A DNA stretch of 45,792 nucleotides, from positions 1 through 45,792 of the forward strand of contig DAOTWP010000363.1 of assembly GCA_034435675.1 (NCBI GenBank), given 5' to 3'. The notes below the pieces were generated by a model. The model made no database searches and was not told the DNA's origin. It saw nothing but the letters and a program-made list of their open reading frames with translations. Of this stretch, positions 1-8,220 are shown one piece after another. This stretch comes from DAOTWP01 sp034435675 (GTDB taxonomy: Bacteria > Chloroflexota > Anaerolineae > Aggregatilineales > Phototrophicaceae). Within the stretch, counting starts at the first letter, position 1; each line of letters begins with the position of its first letter. Made by a program: the position numbers and the translations under genes.

Positions 1-2234
1 GCTGCGCCCACCCGGGCAGCCAGCCGGTCCAACAAGCGCAGACGTTCACCAATAAACTGTACTGCGCTGTGTCCGGTCAACGCCTCAACACGGCGAATAC
101 CCGCGCTGACACTGCCTTCGCTGGTGATGACAAACGGACCGATTTCCGAAGTTTCGCGTACATGCACGCCGCCGCAGAGTTCATAGCTATAGCGACTGCC
201 GTTCTCGATGATGACTGTGCGCACCCGTTCGCCGTATTTCTCACCAAACAGCGCCATTGCGCCTTCGCTGCGCGCCTGCTCCAGCGACTTCTCCTCAGCG
301 CGCACGGGGTAATTTGCCAGAATGATCTCGTTAACTTCTGCCTCTATCACAGCCATTTCATCCGCTGCGACCTTTGCGTCATGCGCAAAGTCAAAGCGCA
401 GGCGATCAGGTGCGACCAGCGAACCGCGCTGCTGAACGTGTTTGCCCAGATGATTGCGCAGTGCGGCATGCAGCAGATGTGTGGCGGTGTGATTGCGGGT
501 AATATCACTACGGCGTTCGCTGTTCACGTGTGCGGTCACCACATCACCCACCTGAGGCACGCCCTCCACGACTTCACCAAAGTGGATAATCAAACCGCCA
601 ACGGGTCTGCGCATATCCTCAATTTCAACCAGCCAGTCGCTGCTGCTGACCACCCCCGTGTCACTGACCTGACCACCTGCTTCGACATAGAAACTGGTTC
701 GATCCAGCACCAGTTCGACCTTATCGCCCACCTGCACTTCCTGCACCGGATGCCCATTTTGCAGCATGGCGACCAACCGCGCCGGGACCTGCGTTGGACC
801 GTAGGGGTCGTAAGCCACACCAACGGCAGGCAGCGCCTCGCTTGCTGTCAGCGTGTTCAGCATGGCACTGTATTCTTCGGCGGTAGCAATAGCGCCCATC
901 GCCTGCCCACCCCCGCTAACCTCACTGTGCTGTTCTTCAGCAAGCAGGAAACCAGGCATATCCACCTGATAGCCGCGTTCTTCGGCAATATCCTTGGTGA
1001 CCTGAATCGGCAGCCCCAGCGTGGCTTTCAGGTAAAACGCCTGCTCACCGGGCAGTTGTCCACCGGGAGGCAGCGCTTCCAGCATGGTGTCGAGTTCCGA
1101 CAGACCACGATCCAGCGTGCGACGGAAGCGCACTTCCTCCTGCGTGATGGTCTTCTTGATCGTGCCGGCACGCTCGACGAGTTCGGTGTAATGCTGCCCC
1201 ATCGTCTCAATCACGGCATCAGCAACCGCAGCGAGGAACGGTTCGTGAAAACCAATCTTGGTGCCAAAGCGCGCGGCACGCCGGATCACCAGACGACACA
1301 CGGAATCGCGCCCTTTTGCGCCAGGCAGCACGCCATCGGAGATCAGGAACACTGCTGCCCGAATATGATCGGCGATAACCCGATAGGGCACATAATTCGC
1401 CTCGACATCGGCATCGCTGTGCCCGGTGAGCGCTTGCGTTGCCTTGATAATCGGCATGAACAAATCTGTATCGTAATTTGCCAGTTTGCCCTGCACGATG
1501 CTGGTAATGCGTTCCAGCCCCATGCCGGTGTCAACACCCGGCGCAGGCAGCGGCACATCGAACTGCCCAGTATGCGTTTCGTCTGGCTGTGTGCGGTTGA
1601 ACTGCATAAAGACCAGATTCCAGATTTCCAGAAAACGGTCATCTTCCTGTTCCAGCATTGGCACAATACTGTCTTCGCCCAGTTCGGGTGTTTTGTCCCA
1701 GTGAATTTCACTGGTGGGACCACACGGACCAGTCTCCGCCATTTGCCAGAAGTTGGTTTTGGGACCCATGCGTGCCACGCGCTTCGGGCTGACCCCGATT
1801 TCATTGACCCAGATGTTGTACGCCTCATCGTCACTGCGATAAACCGTGAACACCAACCGGTCTTCCGGCAGTCCATAAACTCTAGTCAGCAGTTCCCATG
1901 CGTAGCGAATGGCATCGCGTTTGAAGTAATCGCCAAAGCTGAAGTTGCCAAGCATCTCGAAGAAGGTATGATGACGCGGCGAGGGACCAACGTTCTCTAG
2001 GTCATTGTGCTTGCCGGAGACACGCATGCACTTCTGCGAGGTCGTCGCGCGGAGGTAATTGCGCTTATCCAGCCCCAGAAATACATCTTTGAACTGGACC
2101 ATCCCGGCGTTGGTAAACAGCAGTGTCGGGTCGTTGGCGGGGACCAGCGGCGAAGAAGCCACCGGCTTGTGCCCCATCTCTTCAAAGAAATCCAGGAACG
2201 CCTGGCGAACTTCGGCGCTGGTCATTGATTTCAT
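1..2234 (-). CDS. alaS: Alanyl-tRNA synthetase, 3' end beyond window
   Basis: Charges tRNA-Ala with alanine in the cytoplasm. 744 codons are open from the ATG at 2234 to the left edge; bacterial AlaRS is usually about 870-900 residues, so the C-terminal C-Ala region lies outside. The class II catalytic core is at the N-terminus (FFEEMGHKPVASSPLVP, then TNAGMVQFKDVFLG). The editing-domain zinc site is visible as HTATH (H582, H586) and CGGVH (C687, H691), so mischarged Ser/Gly-tRNA editing should be intact. The start is supported by GAGGG 10 nt upstream; a second ATG three codons in is possible. It is divergent from tyrS and has its own promoter at 2283-2311. The opposite strand is also open for a long stretch, but this strand carries the recognisable protein. 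Confidence 0.97.
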   Translation of the reverse strand, partial: MKSMTSAEVRQAFLDFFEEMGHKPVASSPLVPANDPTLLFTNAGMVQFKDVFLGLDKRNYLRATTSQKCMRVSGKHNDLENVGPSPRHHTFFEMLGNFSFGDYFKRDAIRYAWELLTRVYGLPEDRLVFTVYRSDDEAYNIWVNEIGVSPKRVARMGPKTNFWQMAETGPCGPTSEIHWDKTPELGEDSIVPMLEQEDDRFLEIWNLVFMQFNRTQPDETHTGQFDVPLPAPGVDTGMGLERITSIVQGKLANYDTDLFMPIIKATQALTGHSDADVEANYVPYRVIADHIRAAVFLISDGVLPGAKGRDSVCRLVIRRAARFGTKIGFHEPFLAAVADAVIETMGQHYTELVERAGTIKKTITQEEVRFRRTLDRGLSELDTMLEALPPGGQLPGEQAFYLKATLGLPIQVTKDIAEERGYQVDMPGFLLAEEQHSEVSGGGQAMGAIATAEEYSAMLNTLTASEALPAVGVAYDPYGPTQVPARLVAMLQNGHPVQEVQVGDKVELVLDRTSFYVEAGGQVSDTGVVSSSDWLVEIEDMRRPVGGLIIHFGEVVEGVPQVGDVVTAHVNSERRSDITRNHTATHLLHAALRNHLGKHVQQRGSLVAPDRLRFDFAHDAKVAADEMAVIEAEVNEIILANYPVRAEEKSLEQARSEGAMALFGEKYGERVRTVIIENGSRYSYELCGGVHVRETSEIGPFVITSEGSVSAGIRRVEALTGHSAVQFIGERLRLLDRLAARVGA

Positions 2235-2282
2235 CGAAAATCTGCCCTCATGGTTGGATAGACTATTTATTGGCGCTGATTG

Positions 2283-2311
2283 ATTATAGTCTGTGGATAC
2301 CCCCGGAACAA
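2283..2311 (-). promoter_or_regulatory. Predicted sigma70-type promoter of alaS
   Basis: On the minus strand TTGTTC (2311-2306) and TATAAT (2288-2283) are separated by exactly 17 nt, placing transcription about 40-45 nt upstream of the alaS ATG. No T-box signature was seen in the short leader. Confidence 0.6.
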
Positions 2312-2372
2312 GATATATGAAGCTGCGACCCAGAGCCGCGCACCTCAGACCATAAAAGTTCACTATAGATCA

Positions 2373-2400
2373 TTGTAGACACTTCACACTATACTATAAC
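2373..2400 (+). promoter_or_regulatory. Possible distal promoter of tyrS
   Basis: TTGTAG (2373-2378) and TATAAC (2395-2400) are 16 nt apart. A second -10-like TATACT sits at 2530-2535, closer to tyrS. If the distal promoter is used, the tyrS leader is about 170 nt and contains the hairpin at 2450-2468. The 2235-2573 interval otherwise holds no gene that I can support. Confidence 0.35.
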
Positions 2401-2449
2401 TATCACAGGATGTATTTCACTTTGGTACGTGCGATCCAGGACCTTGAGG

Positions 2450-2468
2450 GCGGTTCTGTCCGAACCGC
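2450..2468 (+). repeat. Hairpin in the tyrS leader
   Basis: GCGGTTC (2450-2456) and GAACCGC (2462-2468) form a perfect 7-bp stem with a 5-nt loop, about 105 nt before the tyrS start. No T-run follows, so it is not a classical terminator. Its role is unknown. Confidence 0.4.
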
Positions 2469-2573
2469 ACTAACTTGAAATGCACCCCGCGGCACATCAG
2501 GCTACCACATAACCACGAATGGCATGTGGTATACTTGCGCTATTCTCACAGACACACAGGCAGGAAACAGCAT

Positions 2574-3812
2574 ATGCCCACGATTGATGAACAGGTCGAA
2601 GTCTTGATGTCCGGGGTCGAATATGGCGACCCACAGACCAAGGAACAAATGCGTCGCGAACTGCGCGAACGTCTGATCGAAGCCGAAAAAGAAGCTCGCC
2701 CGCTGCGGGTATACTGCGGCTATGACCCGCGCACTTCTGACCTGCATCTGGGTCATACTATCACTATGCGCAAGCTGCGCCAGTTTCAGGAATTTGGGCA
2801 CGATGTCACCTTCCTTGTTGGGACGTTCACCAGTCTTATCGGAGACCCTTCCGACAAGGAAAAAGCGCGCGATCAGCTCACTCGCGAACAAGTGGATGAC
2901 AACGCGCGCACTTATGCCGAACAGGCATTCAAAATCCTCGATCCGGCGTTGACACGTGTGCGGCGCAACGACGAATGGCTGGCACCACTCGATTTCGCCG
3001 ACATCATCCGGCTGGCGAGCAATTTCACTGTACAGCAGTTCTTGGTGCGCGAAAATTTCGCCAAACGCATGGACACCGGTCAGCCGATCTACCTGCATGA
3101 GTTTTTCTACGCCCTGATGCAAGCATATGATGCAGTCGCACAGGAGGCAGATGTTCAGGTAGGCGGTCAGGATCAGCTTTTTAACATCCTCGTCGCGGGG
3201 CGCAAACTCCAGCAGGGGCTGGGGCAAAAGCCGCAAATCGCCATCATCATGGGCGAAAGCCTGCCTGGCACAGACGGCAGCATGAAAATGAGCAAGAGTC
3301 AGGGTAATCATATTCCGCTGCTGGCAGAACCTTGGGACATGTTTGGCAAGGTGATGAGCGTTCCAGACTCCGCGATGGTGATTTACCACAAGTTGATTCT
3401 GGGCTGGCAAACAGAACAGCTCAAGGCGCTGGAAGGCGGGTTAGCGGCTGGCAGCCTGCATCCCAATGAAGTGAAAATGCGGCTGGCACGTGAGATTGTG
3501 ACCATCTTCCATAACCCGGAAGCAGCAGATGCTGCACAAAAACGCTGGGATGAGGTCTTCCGCAGTAAGGGCACTGGCGTTCCGGAAGATATTCCAGAGG
3601 AACCGCTGGCAGCGCAGGAGCGCGTGCTGGACATCCTGCGGCGGCTGAATATGGTCAGCAGCGGCGGCGAAGCAAAGCGGCTGATGGATCAGGATGGCAT
3701 CCGGCTGAATGGCGAAGTGGTTAAAGACGTGGCAGCGATCATCACCCCCACGATGCTGCCAGCAGTTTTGCAGGTTGGCAAAAGGAAATTCGTCCGGCTG
3801 ATTCCCTCTTAA
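2574..3812 (+). CDS. tyrS: Tyrosyl-tRNA synthetase
   Basis: Class I synthetase that charges tRNA-Tyr. The protein has 412 residues from the ATG at 2574. The HIGH box reads HLGH (H58-H61) and the KMSKS loop is canonical (K238-S242), which suggests the TyrZ-like subgroup rather than the KFGKT form. A C-terminal S4-like RNA-binding domain is present (VSSGGEAKRLMDQDGIRLNG). The frame is open further upstream to 2475, but AGGA 8 nt before 2574 and the usual N-terminus (PTIDEQVEVLMSG) favour the internal ATG. It is monocistronic, divergent from alaS and convergent with the DUF4397 gene. Confidence 0.96.
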   Translation: MPTIDEQVEVLMSGVEYGDPQTKEQMRRELRERLIEAEKEARPLRVYCGYDPRTSDLHLGHTITMRKLRQFQEFGHDVTFLVGTFTSLIGDPSDKEKARDQLTREQVDDNARTYAEQAFKILDPALTRVRRNDEWLAPLDFADIIRLASNFTVQQFLVRENFAKRMDTGQPIYLHEFFYALMQAYDAVAQEADVQVGGQDQLFNILVAGRKLQQGLGQKPQIAIIMGESLPGTDGSMKMSKSQGNHIPLLAEPWDMFGKVMSVPDSAMVIYHKLILGWQTEQLKALEGGLAAGSLHPNEVKMRLAREIVTIFHNPEAADAAQKRWDEVFRSKGTGVPEDIPEEPLAAQERVLDILRRLNMVSSGGEAKRLMDQDGIRLNGEVVKDVAAIITPTMLPAVLQVGKRKFVRLIPS

Positions 3813-3820
3813 ACGATTTG

Positions 3821-3844
3821 TGGGGCGAGGAACATCTCGCCCCA
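3821..3844. terminator. Terminator-like hairpin between convergent genes
   Basis: TGGGGCGAG and CTCGCCCCA form a perfect 9-bp stem with a 6-nt loop, located between the tyrS stop and the end of the convergent DUF4397 gene. Neither side has a good T-tract, so intrinsic termination is likely but weak. Confidence 0.5.
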
Positions 3845-3864
3845 TATCCTCAATGACACGCTGG

Positions 3865-5241
3865 TCACTCGCCCACAGGTGAGGAGACCAGAATATAGGG
3901 GGGATCCGCCGGAATCGCAGCGACGAAGTAGTTGTTACCGGGCAGCAGCCGAATTTCGGGTAGATCAATCAAAATGGTCTCCGGCGTATCGGTCAGAACT
4001 ACCCGCAGGCTGGCAGTGACGGGGGCAACATCGCGCGTAGCGAAACTGTCTGCCAGCACGCCGGTGACACCGGGGAAGCTCAGCCGAGTCACCACCACGT
4101 TAGCGTCAAGCAGTACATCAACAGCACCCACTCCAGGAGCGGCATGGAACACGCTCAACCGTGCCTGCCCTTCTTCCAGCGGGCTGTAATCCTCTGGAAG
4201 CACGATCAATGCCAGACTATCATTCTCGAGCGTCCCTACAACCGCAAGCGTGTACACAGCGTCAGTCATGAGAGGAACTGTTTCGGCAAGTACAGCATCT
4301 GCCGACTCGCCCGCGACTGGCGTCAGCCCGATTGCGTAATTCCCTGCGGGCAAATCCAGCCAATTACTGATCGTTGCAAAGGCGACATTCTGCACATCGC
4401 TTAGTTCGCCATTGAGGAACATATCCAGTGCAGGGGTTCCAGCAGCGAAATGTGCCACGCGCACACGCGCCGAGCCTGTGCCGAGGTCAATGGGTGGCGC
4501 GCTTGCTGAGTCTTCTGGCTCACTACCCATGAGCCTTTGCATATCGCTGGTGACCAGCACAAACAGCGGATTGCTGCCGGTTCCTACTGCTGCGATGAAG
4601 TAATTGTTGCCTGATCCCAGCGTATAGGTTCCGACATCCACCAGCATCGCATCTGGTTCGTCAAATGGCGTAATTCGAATGCTGTAGTTCCCTGCCGGAA
4701 TATCGGTGGTCGTAAAGCCATCGTTATCCCCAAAGAAACCGGGATACCCCAACGTTTGCACCAGCGTGAATTCATTCGCGACGACATTGATCGGTGGCAG
4801 ATCGCTGATCGCGTGGAACATGCTCACCCGGATGTTGCCCTCCGCCAGCGGGCTGAAATCCTCTTCGAGCAATACGGTTTCAAGAGTCCCGCGCCCCAAT
4901 GCCCCTAATACTGCGAACGTGTACCAGTCTTCAGCTTCAAGGGTAATATCAAAGGGTCCAATCGCCGCGTCCTCAATTGGTCGTCCGGCGGGTACAATCG
5001 CCACTGTATACACGCCCGCAGGCAGCGCCAGCCATTCCGTCACAGCGGGAAAGCTCAGCGACTCAATCGCGCTCAATTCGCCATTCAGATATACATCAAC
5101 AGCAAGCAGGTCAGGGGAAAAATGCGCAATACGCAGGTGTGTGGTCGGTGTGGAATCGCTGTTCTCCTGAGCGAACACCCCGCCCACCCATCCAACTAAG
5201 AGCAGGAGCAGAAGCAGAAGATGGTTCTGTATATAACGCAT
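3865..5241 (-). CDS. Secreted DUF4397 repeat protein
   Basis: 458 residues beginning MRYIQNH, then a run of eight leucines and an Ala-x-Ala-like cleavage region (GGVFAQ): a Sec signal peptide. The mature part shows four related units of about 100 residues: LRIAHFSPD..., IRVSMFHAI..., VRVAHFAAG... and ARLSVFHAA.... These match the DUF4397 pattern (AHxSPxxxxVDVYLNG, LPAGxYxV). Units 1 and 3 resemble each other more than their neighbours, and so do 2 and 4, which suggests duplication of a two-unit block. GGGAGG 8 nt before 5241 decides the start over two upstream ATGs. The function of the family is not established; an extracellular or cell-surface role is inferred. Confidence 0.85.
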   Translation of the reverse strand: MRYIQNHLLLLLLLLVGWVGGVFAQENSDSTPTTHLRIAHFSPDLLAVDVYLNGELSAIESLSFPAVTEWLALPAGVYTVAIVPAGRPIEDAAIGPFDITLEAEDWYTFAVLGALGRGTLETVLLEEDFSPLAEGNIRVSMFHAISDLPPINVVANEFTLVQTLGYPGFFGDNDGFTTTDIPAGNYSIRITPFDEPDAMLVDVGTYTLGSGNNYFIAAVGTGSNPLFVLVTSDMQRLMGSEPEDSASAPPIDLGTGSARVRVAHFAAGTPALDMFLNGELSDVQNVAFATISNWLDLPAGNYAIGLTPVAGESADAVLAETVPLMTDAVYTLAVVGTLENDSLALIVLPEDYSPLEEGQARLSVFHAAPGVGAVDVLLDANVVVTRLSFPGVTGVLADSFATRDVAPVTASLRVVLTDTPETILIDLPEIRLLPGNNYFVAAIPADPPYILVSSPVGE

Positions 5242-5276
5242 CAACATCGCCTCCCAGATAATCACTTCCCAAACTT

Positions 5277-5282
5277 ATTATA
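5277..5282 (-). promoter_or_regulatory. -10 box upstream of the DUF4397 gene
   Basis: A perfect TATAAT on the minus strand, about 35 nt before the chosen start. No convincing -35 hexamer was found. Confidence 0.4.
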
Positions 5283-5324
5283 ATGGCACTGAGCAGAATG
5301 CACACCGTGTCTCACAGGAAACAC

Positions 5325-5352
5325 AAAAAAGCGCATCCGCAATACGGTGCGC
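5325..5352 (-). terminator. Rho-independent terminator after the cNMP-binding gene
   Basis: On the minus strand GCGCACCG and CGGATGCGC pair with one bulged base around a 5-nt loop, followed directly by six T. It lies 39 nt after the stop of the cyclic-nucleotide-binding gene and separates it from the DUF4397 gene downstream. Confidence 0.8.
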
Positions 5353-5390
5353 ATGTGTCTGACCTGCGAAACCCATTAACGACTTAAGCT

Positions 5391-5873
5391 TTAGCGCGAG
5401 GACCAAGTGAGCTGTTCACGAACCTGAAGATCGGTGTGACGAATTTTCATCGCTAGATCCGCAGCGAGATTGCGCATCAGGCGATAGCCCAACTGCGGAT
5501 AGGTATCGCACAACAGCATCAATTTATCGCGTGGAATGACCACCAGATGCGTATCGGGCTGCCCCGCACGCGCCCCCGCCGAACGCAAGCCTTCGTCAAC
5601 AAGCGCCACTTCGCCAAAGGACTGCCCCCGGCGCAGGGTTGATATGGTCCGCGAACCGCCTTCTTTGCTTCCGCCGATCAGCGCCGGATCAAGCAGGATT
5701 TCAACCTCACCATTGGCAATGATGTACAGCTCATCACCCGGTGTGTTTTCTTCAAAAATGACCTCACTCGCCTGATATGTACGTTCGGAACAAATGGAGG
5801 CGACCAGTTCTAGCTGAGTGTTGGTGAGTTCATAGAAAATGTCTGCTTGCTTGAGAACATTCACGACAGACAT
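5391..5873 (-). CDS. Stand-alone cyclic-nucleotide-binding domain protein
   Basis: 160 residues forming one cNMP-binding beta-roll. The phosphate-binding cassette is visible as SFGEVALVDEGLRSAGARA, with the Glu and Arg that contact cyclic nucleotide in CRP/PKA-type domains. After the roll only a short helical tail remains, with no helix-turn-helix, so this is not a CRP-type regulator by itself; it probably acts by protein contact or as a receptor subunit. AGGAG 6 nt before the ATG supports the start. It is monocistronic with its own terminator. The partner is unknown. Confidence 0.85.
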   Translation of the reverse strand: MSVVNVLKQADIFYELTNTQLELVASICSERTYQASEVIFEENTPGDELYIIANGEVEILLDPALIGGSKEGGSRTISTLRRGQSFGEVALVDEGLRSAGARAGQPDTHLVVIPRDKLMLLCDTYPQLGYRLMRNLAADLAMKIRHTDLQVREQLTWSSR

Positions 5874-6029
5874 TTGTTACTCCTGTTCTAGAAAATCGGC
5901 ATGAACTATAACGAATGATAAACCTTCTGAATGGATTGTAGCACACAACCCATTGCGCACAAATTCGTTAGCGTTAATGTTCGGTTTCATTTGTCTTTGT
6001 GACCCTTTATGAACTATTCAGACCTGTAG

Positions 6030-6035
6030 TATAAT
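6030..6035 (+). promoter_or_regulatory. -10 box upstream of rtcB
   Basis: A perfect TATAAT about 100 nt before the rtcB TTG start. No good -35 is seen at the expected distance. Nothing else supportable was found in 5874-6135. Confidence 0.4.
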
Positions 6036-6135
6036 ACAATCCAGCGCTGCCCCCTGCCGCCTGTCAGGCAGTATTGCGGGCAAGGTGCTGGATCGGCGGT
6101 ATAAATGCTGCGCATAGCACAAAGAGGATAACACT

Positions 6136-7392
6136 TTGACAGGCTCAACCGAGATACTGCGTGATCAACCGCTGCCATACCGCACATGGGGCGCAGAATA
6201 TATTGACCGTGAAGCGCAGGCGCAAATGAACAGCGCAATGCGTCTTCCAATTGCTGTTGCCGGAGCGCTGATGCCGGATGCCCACGTGGGATACGGACTG
6301 CCGATTGGCGGGGTGCTGGCAACGGAGGGTGCAGTCATCCCTTATGCAGTGGGCGTAGACATTGCCTGCCGCATGTGCCTGTCCATCTTTCCTGTTTCCC
6401 CAATTGTGCTGGGACAAAAGCCGGAACAGTTCAAGAAGGCACTGCTGGAACAAACCATCTTTGGCGCAGGCGGTGAATGGAAACCCTCAGAGCAGGTTGA
6501 GCACGAGGTGCTTGACGATCCCGCTTGGGAAGCAACCGGACTGCTGCGCTCACTGAAAGACAAGGGCTTCAAGCAGCTTGGCACCAGCGGCAGTGGCAAC
6601 CATTTTGTCGAATGGGGTGCCTTCAGCCTTGAAGCCGATGATGCACAGCTTAACCTTAAGGCAGGGCAGTATCTGGCGCTGCTGTCGCACAGCGGCTCAC
6701 GCGGTGTTGGCTACCAGATTGCCGATGTCTATTCCAAGCTCGCGCAGCAGTTTCACCCCATGCTGGACAAAACAGTACGGCATTTAGCATGGCTGCCGCT
6801 GAACACACAACCCGGACAGGAATACTGGCTGTCGATGGAACTTGCCGGACGCTTTGCCTCCGCCAATCATGCAGTCATTCACCAGCGCATCGCCAAGGCG
6901 CTCAAGCTGAAGCCGCTGGTCGTCGTCGAGAACCATCACAATTTCGCATGGAAAGAGCGTATCCCTGCGCCCGCAGGTTATGCCAGCGGCGAACGCGAAG
7001 TGATTGTACACCGCAAGGGAGCGACCCCAGCGGGCAAGAATGTGCTGGGGGTAATTCCCGGCTCAATGGCTGATCCAGGTTACATTGTGTGCGGTTTGGG
7101 CAGTACAGATGCGCTCAATTCCGCCGCGCACGGGGCCGGACGCCAGCTCAGCAGGAGCGCTGCATTCAACAGCATCACCGCCGCAGAACGCAATCGTTAC
7201 CTCAAGGAACGCGGCGTCACCCTGCTCGGCGGCGGACTGGACGAATCACCTCAGGCATATAAATCCATTGACGCTGTGCTGGAAGCGCAGCGCGATCTGG
7301 TGCGGATTGTGGGCAGGTTCATACCGCGTATTGTGCGTATGGACGGCGATGCGGAAAAAGGCAGCAAATGGAAGAAGGGGCGCAAGAAGTAA
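6136..7392 (+). CDS. rtcB: RtcB-type RNA ligase
   Basis: GTP- and Mn-dependent ligase joining 2',3'-cyclic-phosphate or 3'-phosphate RNA ends to 5'-OH ends, in tRNA splicing or RNA repair. 418 residues. Family signatures in order: PDAHVGYGLPIGGV, the metal motif GVDIACRM (Asp and Cys retained), GSGNHF, HSGSRG, ENHHNFAW, HRKGATPA, and the HGAGR motif that carries the guanylylated histidine. The start is TTG at 6136 with GAGG about 8 nt upstream. GVDIACRM in place of the common GVDIGCGM suggests one of the bacterial RtcB subgroups. No archease gene is nearby. It is followed within 1 nt by the CoA-transferase beta gene. Confidence 0.93.
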   Translation: MTGSTEILRDQPLPYRTWGAEYIDREAQAQMNSAMRLPIAVAGALMPDAHVGYGLPIGGVLATEGAVIPYAVGVDIACRMCLSIFPVSPIVLGQKPEQFKKALLEQTIFGAGGEWKPSEQVEHEVLDDPAWEATGLLRSLKDKGFKQLGTSGSGNHFVEWGAFSLEADDAQLNLKAGQYLALLSHSGSRGVGYQIADVYSKLAQQFHPMLDKTVRHLAWLPLNTQPGQEYWLSMELAGRFASANHAVIHQRIAKALKLKPLVVVENHHNFAWKERIPAPAGYASGEREVIVHRKGATPAGKNVLGVIPGSMADPGYIVCGLGSTDALNSAAHGAGRQLSRSAAFNSITAAERNRYLKERGVTLLGGGLDESPQAYKSIDAVLEAQRDLVRIVGRFIPRIVRMDGDAEKGSKWKKGRKK

Positions 7393-7393
7393 C

Positions 7394-8209
7394 GTGCTTG
7401 ATTTCACCGTAGACGAATTGATCAGTGTCTGTATCGCCCGGCAGGTGATTGATGGCGAACTGCTGGCGCAGGGCATCAACACGCCGCTGGTCATGGCAGG
7501 ATACATTCTGGCGAAGTGTACCCATGCGCCGCATGTGCGCTTCGCCTCCGCCATCGGGCAAAGTATCTGCGAAGACTGGTCACCACTCGGCATCGGGCGT
7601 ATTGAGGATCTCTGGCTGGGCAAGGGGCTGCTGCATGTTGGCTTCGTGCGCGCAGCGGTGGATTTGCTGCCCGGCTTTAATCCCAAAGAATTCTTCCGTC
7701 CGGCACAGGTAGACCCTTCCGGGAATTTCAACAATATTGCTATCGGCGGGACTTACCAGTATCCACGCATGCGCCTGCCAGGATCAGGCGGCATCCCCGA
7801 CGTTACCACCTACTCGGACAAGGTTTACCTGTACGTCCCGCGACACTCACGATTAACCTTCCCCCCAACCCTGGACTACATCAGTGGCTTGGGGCATCAT
7901 CCGGCACGCAAACGCGGCAGTGGTCCAGGCTATCTAGTGAGCGATTTGGGGCAGTTCGACTGGGCAGCGGGGCGCATGCGCCTGACGCACCTGCATCCCG
8001 GCGTGAGCGTCGAACAGGTGCAGAAGAAAACCGGCTTTTTATTGGAATTTGCATCGCAGCTTGCCGAAACCGAGCCGCCCACACCCGAAGAACTGCGCTT
8101 GTTGCGCGAAGAAATTGATCCACTTGGCGTGCGCAAACTGGAAACGCTAGGCGGCGCGGCACGCAAAGCACTGCTGCGACAAATACTTGAGCAGGAAAAT
8201 GCCCTCTAA
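7394..8209 (+). CDS. CoA-transferase family I, beta subunit (GctB-like)
   Basis: 271 residues from a GTG at 7394, one base after the rtcB stop; the frame is open upstream, but only inside rtcB. The pattern resembles glutaconate CoA-transferase subunit B: DELISVCIARQVIDGE, VMAGYILAKCTHAPHV, GGTYQYPRMRLPGSGG, YLVSDLGQFDW and a C-terminal LRLLREEIDPLG. At the place where active family I transferases carry the catalytic Glu (a short E-x-G after the THAP motif) I read SAIGQ, so the acid appears absent. It may therefore be a hydrolase-like relative (IpdB type) or use another residue. No alpha subunit is adjacent; a matching alpha gene lies 35 kb away at 42900. Confidence 0.82.
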   Translation: MLDFTVDELISVCIARQVIDGELLAQGINTPLVMAGYILAKCTHAPHVRFASAIGQSICEDWSPLGIGRIEDLWLGKGLLHVGFVRAAVDLLPGFNPKEFFRPAQVDPSGNFNNIAIGGTYQYPRMRLPGSGGIPDVTTYSDKVYLYVPRHSRLTFPPTLDYISGLGHHPARKRGSGPGYLVSDLGQFDWAAGRMRLTHLHPGVSVEQVQKKTGFLLEFASQLAETEPPTPEELRLLREEIDPLGVRKLETLGGAARKALLRQILEQENAL

Positions 8210-8220
8210 TTGCTGAAGGA

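Noticed and set aside
69..2000. A 643-codon open frame on the plus strand
   Set aside because: It is antisense to alaS, whose motifs are unmistakable; the frame has low-complexity His/Arg/Gln-rich content and no recognisable domain.
2400..2573. T-box riboswitch or Tyr leader peptide before tyrS
   Set aside because: AGGGCGG resembles the start of a T-box, but the TGGN and ACCGCG parts are missing. A 22-codon frame at 2410 has only one Tyr codon, and no terminator follows.
2502..3410. A 302-codon open frame on the minus strand
   Set aside because: Antisense to tyrS, which has intact HIGH and KMSKS motifs on the other strand.
7085..7393. Upstream extension of the CoA-transferase beta gene
   Set aside because: This stretch lies wholly inside rtcB in another frame; protein similarity to the family begins at the GTG at 7394.
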